Source: Enterobacteriaceae bacterium (GTDB taxonomy: Bacteria > Pseudomonadota > Gammaproteobacteria > Enterobacterales > Enterobacteriaceae). From it: a stretch of DNA of 9,509 bases. The DNA is taken from positions 1 to 9,509 of the forward strand of contig JALAGK010000403.1 in assembly GCA_022712475.1 (NCBI GenBank), read 5' to 3'. Under the pieces are notes generated by a model, which searched no databases, was not told where the DNA came from, and saw nothing but the letters and a program-made list of their open reading frames with translations. Shown here piece by piece: positions 7,147-9,509 of the stretch; the first letter of the stretch is position 1, and each line of letters begins with the position of its first letter. The translations under genes were made by a program, and so were the position numbers.

Positions 7147-7884
7147 ATGGCAACCCACTTTGCAAGAGGGATTATTCGCCCTCAAAACCTGACATCAACC
7201 CGGCTTTCGCCTGAATGCCATGCATGGGCAAGAGAATTGCCTGAACATCATCGTGAGCGTTATCTTGCTTCTCACGCACTGCTGGCAGAGTTGATTTTCA
7301 TGCTTTACGGTATTTCTCAGTTGCCGGCTATCATTATCCGCGATGGGAAACCCGCCTTCTCGGATTCAACACTACCTGCCTTTTCTCAGGCCTGGGCTGG
7401 CAATATGACCGGCGTGGCGCTCAGTACCGAAGGGTTGTGCGGACTGGATATGGCTCTCAATCACTCATCAGGTTGTTTTAACTCCCATTACGCTACCCGC
7501 AACGAAGGCAATTTTACCCGTAGCGAAACTATCTGGATTAACAACCAGCAGGACCCCTGGGAAGCGCGTCTGCAACTCACCACTCTGCACCAGAGTATCC
7601 TCAAACTTTCAGAGAATTATTGCGGGGATATCCAGATTTCGCCCAGCGCAGGCAGGTTGCGGGTTAACAGTAATCGCCGCGTTGAAGCACTATGCGATGC
7701 AGAAGATGTCCTGATTTGGTCGCTTTGTGCCTCTCCAGGTGTTGATACACTACGCTTGTGGGAGTTTGACTGCCGAAGCGGCTGGCAGGCGCTGCCCGCG
7801 CCCGGTAGCGGCAATAACTATAGCGGCAACCGCATGATGCGCTTTGCCACACATCCTGCTGAACGCAGCCTGATACTTAATTAA
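7147..7884 (+). CDS. yieE: YieE, phosphopantetheinyl-transferase-like protein
   Basis: The 245-residue product aligns along its length with E. coli YieE (249), a predicted 4'-phosphopantetheinyl transferase of the Sfp/AcpT type, which would move phosphopantetheine from CoA to a carrier-protein serine. Shared landmarks are MATHFARGI, LASHALLAELIFMLYGI, GKPAFSDSTLPAFS, AGNMTGVALSTEG and EALCDAEDVLIWS. The magnesium motif, normally D-x-E and GLDME in E. coli, reads GLDMA (Asp101, Ala103), so one metal ligand appears lost. The later W..KE..K motif is also degenerate (WINNQQDPWEAR), more so than in E. coli. Catalysis is therefore doubtful; the substrate is unknown even in E. coli. ATG 7147 has GGAG six bases upstream. 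The gene is 30 bases before chrR, so the two probably share a transcript. Confidence 0.88.
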   Translation: MATHFARGIIRPQNLTSTRLSPECHAWARELPEHHRERYLASHALLAELIFMLYGISQLPAIIIRDGKPAFSDSTLPAFSQAWAGNMTGVALSTEGLCGLDMALNHSSGCFNSHYATRNEGNFTRSETIWINNQQDPWEARLQLTTLHQSILKLSENYCGDIQISPSAGRLRVNSNRRVEALCDAEDVLIWSLCASPGVDTLRLWEFDCRSGWQALPAPGSGNNYSGNRMMRFATHPAERSLILN

Positions 7885-7914
7885 TCCCAATATAGAGGCC
7901 AGTGAGGAGCCGTT

Positions 7915-8481
7915 ATGTCTGATTCATTGAAAGTGGTGACACTGCTTGGCAGCCTGCGTAAAGGCTCCTATAACGCCATGGTAGCGCGCAGTCTGCCGGG
8001 CATTGCACCTGCGCAGATGAGCATTCAGGCTCTGCCTTCGATTGCCACCATTCCCCTGTATGATGCAGACGTCCAGCAGGAAGAGGGTTTCCCGCAGGCG
8101 GTAGAAGCAATAGCGGAGCACATCCGCACGGCCGATGGCCTGATTATTGTTACCCCCGAATATAACTACTCGGTGCCCGGTGGGCTGAAAAACGCTATCG
8201 ACTGGTTGTCGCGTCTGCCAGAACAGCCGCTTGCCGGTAAACCCGTACTGATTCAGACCAGTTCTATGGGCGTTATTGGCGGCGCCCGGTGCCAGTATCA
8301 CCTGCGCCAGATTCTGGTATTCCTGGATGCATTGGTCATGAACAAACCGGAGTTTATGGGCGGCGTAATTCAAAATAAGGTCGATGCACAGACCGGGGAA
8401 GTAGTTGATCAGAGCACGCTTGATCATCTTAAAGGTCAGTTAACCGCTTTTGCCGAGTTTATTGAACGCGTTAAAATATAG
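7915..8481 (+). CDS. chrR: NADPH-dependent FMN reductase ChrR (quinone/chromate reductase)
   Basis: This is a cytosolic flavodoxin-fold reductase (yieF in E. coli) that reduces quinones by two electrons, and chromate and similar oxidants, using NAD(P)H, thereby limiting oxidative stress. The product has 188 residues, identical in length to E. coli ChrR. The FMN-phosphate loop GSLRKGSYN lies at 12-20, and the conserved flavin-contact segment TPEYNYSVPGGLKNAIDW at about 80-97. SSMGVIGGARCQYHLRQIL, also typical of the family, forms part of the active-site and tetramer region. ATG 7915 is preceded by a strong GAGGAG (7904-7909). It is the second gene of the yieE-chrR pair, closed by the terminator at 8508-8531. 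Confidence 0.96.
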   Translation: MSDSLKVVTLLGSLRKGSYNAMVARSLPGIAPAQMSIQALPSIATIPLYDADVQQEEGFPQAVEAIAEHIRTADGLIIVTPEYNYSVPGGLKNAIDWLSRLPEQPLAGKPVLIQTSSMGVIGGARCQYHLRQILVFLDALVMNKPEFMGGVIQNKVDAQTGEVVDQSTLDHLKGQLTAFAEFIERVKI

Positions 8482-8507
8482 CCGTGTCTCTAAAACGTAC
8501 AAAGCAA

Positions 8508-8531
8508 AACGCCAGCCCGTGGGCTGGCGTT
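8508..8531. terminator. Bidirectional terminator between chrR and adeP
   Basis: AACGCCAGCCC (8508-8518) is the reverse complement of GGGCTGGCGTT (8521-8531), an 11-bp GC-rich stem with a minimal loop. On the minus strand the stem continues into GTTTTGCTTT, a T-rich tail suited to end adeP; on the plus strand GTTCTTGT is a weaker tail for chrR. It lies between convergent genes, 26 bases past the chrR stop and 17 bases past the adeP stop. Confidence 0.88.
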
Positions 8532-8548
8532 CTTGTACTGATGCGGTC

Positions 8549-9509
8549 TCAGTCTACAAAAACAATTTTCAGCACAAACAATAGCGCCACCACCACCACG
8601 CACAGACTGATATCGCGCCAGCGACCGGTGAAAAGCTTCATGATGCAGTAAGAAATAAAGCCCAGCGCAATGCCTTCTGTGATGGAGAAGCTAAACGGCA
8701 TCATCACTGCGGTGATAAATGCCGGTACGGCTTCAGTGAGGTCATCCCACTTCACGCGCGCAAGGCTTGAGGTCATCAGCACGCCCACGTAAATCAGCGC
8801 ACCCGCAGCGGCATAAGCCGGCACCATGCCCGCCAGCGGCGAAAGGAAAATCACCAGCAGAAACAGTAACCCGACCACTACTGCCGTCATACCGGTACGC
8901 CCACCTACAGACACGCCAGCGGAGGATTCAATATACGCCGTTACGGAAGAAGTACCGATAAACGAGCCGCCCACGGACGATACGCTGTCAACCAACAGCG
9001 CCTGCTTCATGCGCGGGAATTTGCCTTTCTCATCGCTCAGCCCCGCTTTGTCAGTTACGCCAATGAGTGTGCCGGAGGAGTCAAACAGGTTGACCAGCAT
9101 GAAGGAGAAAATCACGCCCGCGAGACCAATATTGAGCGAGCCCGCCAAATCGACTTGCCCGACAACCGACGACACGCTCGGTGGCGCAGAAACGATGCCG
9201 TTGTACTGCACATCCCCCATCAGCAGACCCAGCACCGTGGTGACAACAATAGAGACCAGCACCGCTGCGTGAATGTTGCGTGAAGCAAGAATGGCGATAA
9301 TGAAAAAGCCGAGTGCGCCGAGCAGCACGCTGTGCGAGGTTAAATCGCCAATCGTCACCAGCGTCTCGGGATTTGCCACGATAATCCCCGCGTTTTTCAG
9401 CCCCATCATGCCGATAAACAGGCCAATACCGCTGGTAATTCCCACGCGCAGGCTAAGTGGGATATTCGCAATCATCCAGTAACGCACGCGCAAAAGCGTA
9501 AGAATAAGC
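8549..9509 (-). CDS. adeP: Adenine permease AdeP (NCS2 family), C-terminal part
   Basis: This is a proton-driven adenine importer of the inner membrane (yieG in E. coli, 445 residues). About 319 C-terminal residues are visible, starting LILTLLRVRYWMIANIPLSL; the gene leaves the window on its 5' side, so the first ~125 residues and the true start are not here. The in-frame TTG at 9493-9491 is internal. Many hydrophobic segments are evident (for example SHSVLLGALGFFIIAILA, AAVLVSIVVTTVLGLL, GLLFLLVIFLSPLAGMV). Family motifs NLFDSSGTLIGVTDKAG and GTSSVTAYIESSAGVSVGGRTG supply substrate-pathway residues. The protein ends FVLKIVFVD with TGA at 8551-8549, two residues shorter than E. coli. Convergent with chrR, as in E. 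coli. Confidence 0.96.
   Translation of the reverse strand, partial: LILTLLRVRYWMIANIPLSLRVGITSGIGLFIGMMGLKNAGIIVANPETLVTIGDLTSHSVLLGALGFFIIAILASRNIHAAVLVSIVVTTVLGLLMGDVQYNGIVSAPPSVSSVVGQVDLAGSLNIGLAGVIFSFMLVNLFDSSGTLIGVTDKAGLSDEKGKFPRMKQALLVDSVSSVGGSFIGTSSVTAYIESSAGVSVGGRTGMTAVVVGLLFLLVIFLSPLAGMVPAYAAAGALIYVGVLMTSSLARVKWDDLTEAVPAFITAVMMPFSFSITEGIALGFISYCIMKLFTGRWRDISLCVVVVALLFVLKIVFVD

Overview
The window comes from a chromosome of the family Enterobacteriaceae, at the replication-initiation locus. Proteins are nearly identical to the Escherichia coli ones as I remember them (L34 appears identical; DnaA, RnpA, YidD, YidC, MnmE, ChrR and AdeP are close), and gene order mostly follows E. coli. 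It is not E. coli itself: the tnaC-tnaA-tnaB-mdtL-yidZ block that sits between mnmE and yieE there is missing. I cannot name the genus from sequence alone.

Layout. Bases 1-1443 on the minus strand hold the start of dnaN and all of dnaA. A 605-base divergent control region (1444-2048) follows, with a consensus DnaA box, a cluster of eight GATC sites, a probable dnaA promoter and two good sigma70 promoters for rpmH. On the plus strand come rpmH, rnpA, yidD and yidC (2049-4425), packed almost without gaps and closed by a strong intrinsic terminator. These encode ribosomal protein L34, the RNase P protein, a small membrane-insertion factor and the YidC insertase. Next is mnmE (4549-5913), a tRNA wobble-uridine modification GTPase. 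It is complete in length but carries one in-frame TAA at codon 353, which removes the G5 motif and the C-terminal catalytic cysteine.

Bases 5914-7146 contain no intact gene. They hold a 13-bp inverted repeat, the decayed remains of a LysR-type regulator lacking its DNA-binding domain and split by a stop and a frameshift, and a short coding-like stretch in frame with yieE. This is the accessory, eroding part of the window. After it come yieE (phosphopantetheinyl-transferase-like, with an altered metal-site motif), chrR/yieF (flavin quinone/chromate reductase), a bidirectional terminator, and the 3' two-thirds of the convergent adenine permease gene adeP (minus strand, running off the window).

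I see no new defence system, mobile element, CRISPR array or structural RNA gene. The points worth checking are the mnmE nonsense codon, the LysR pseudogene with the inverted repeat at its broken edge, and the YieE active-site change.
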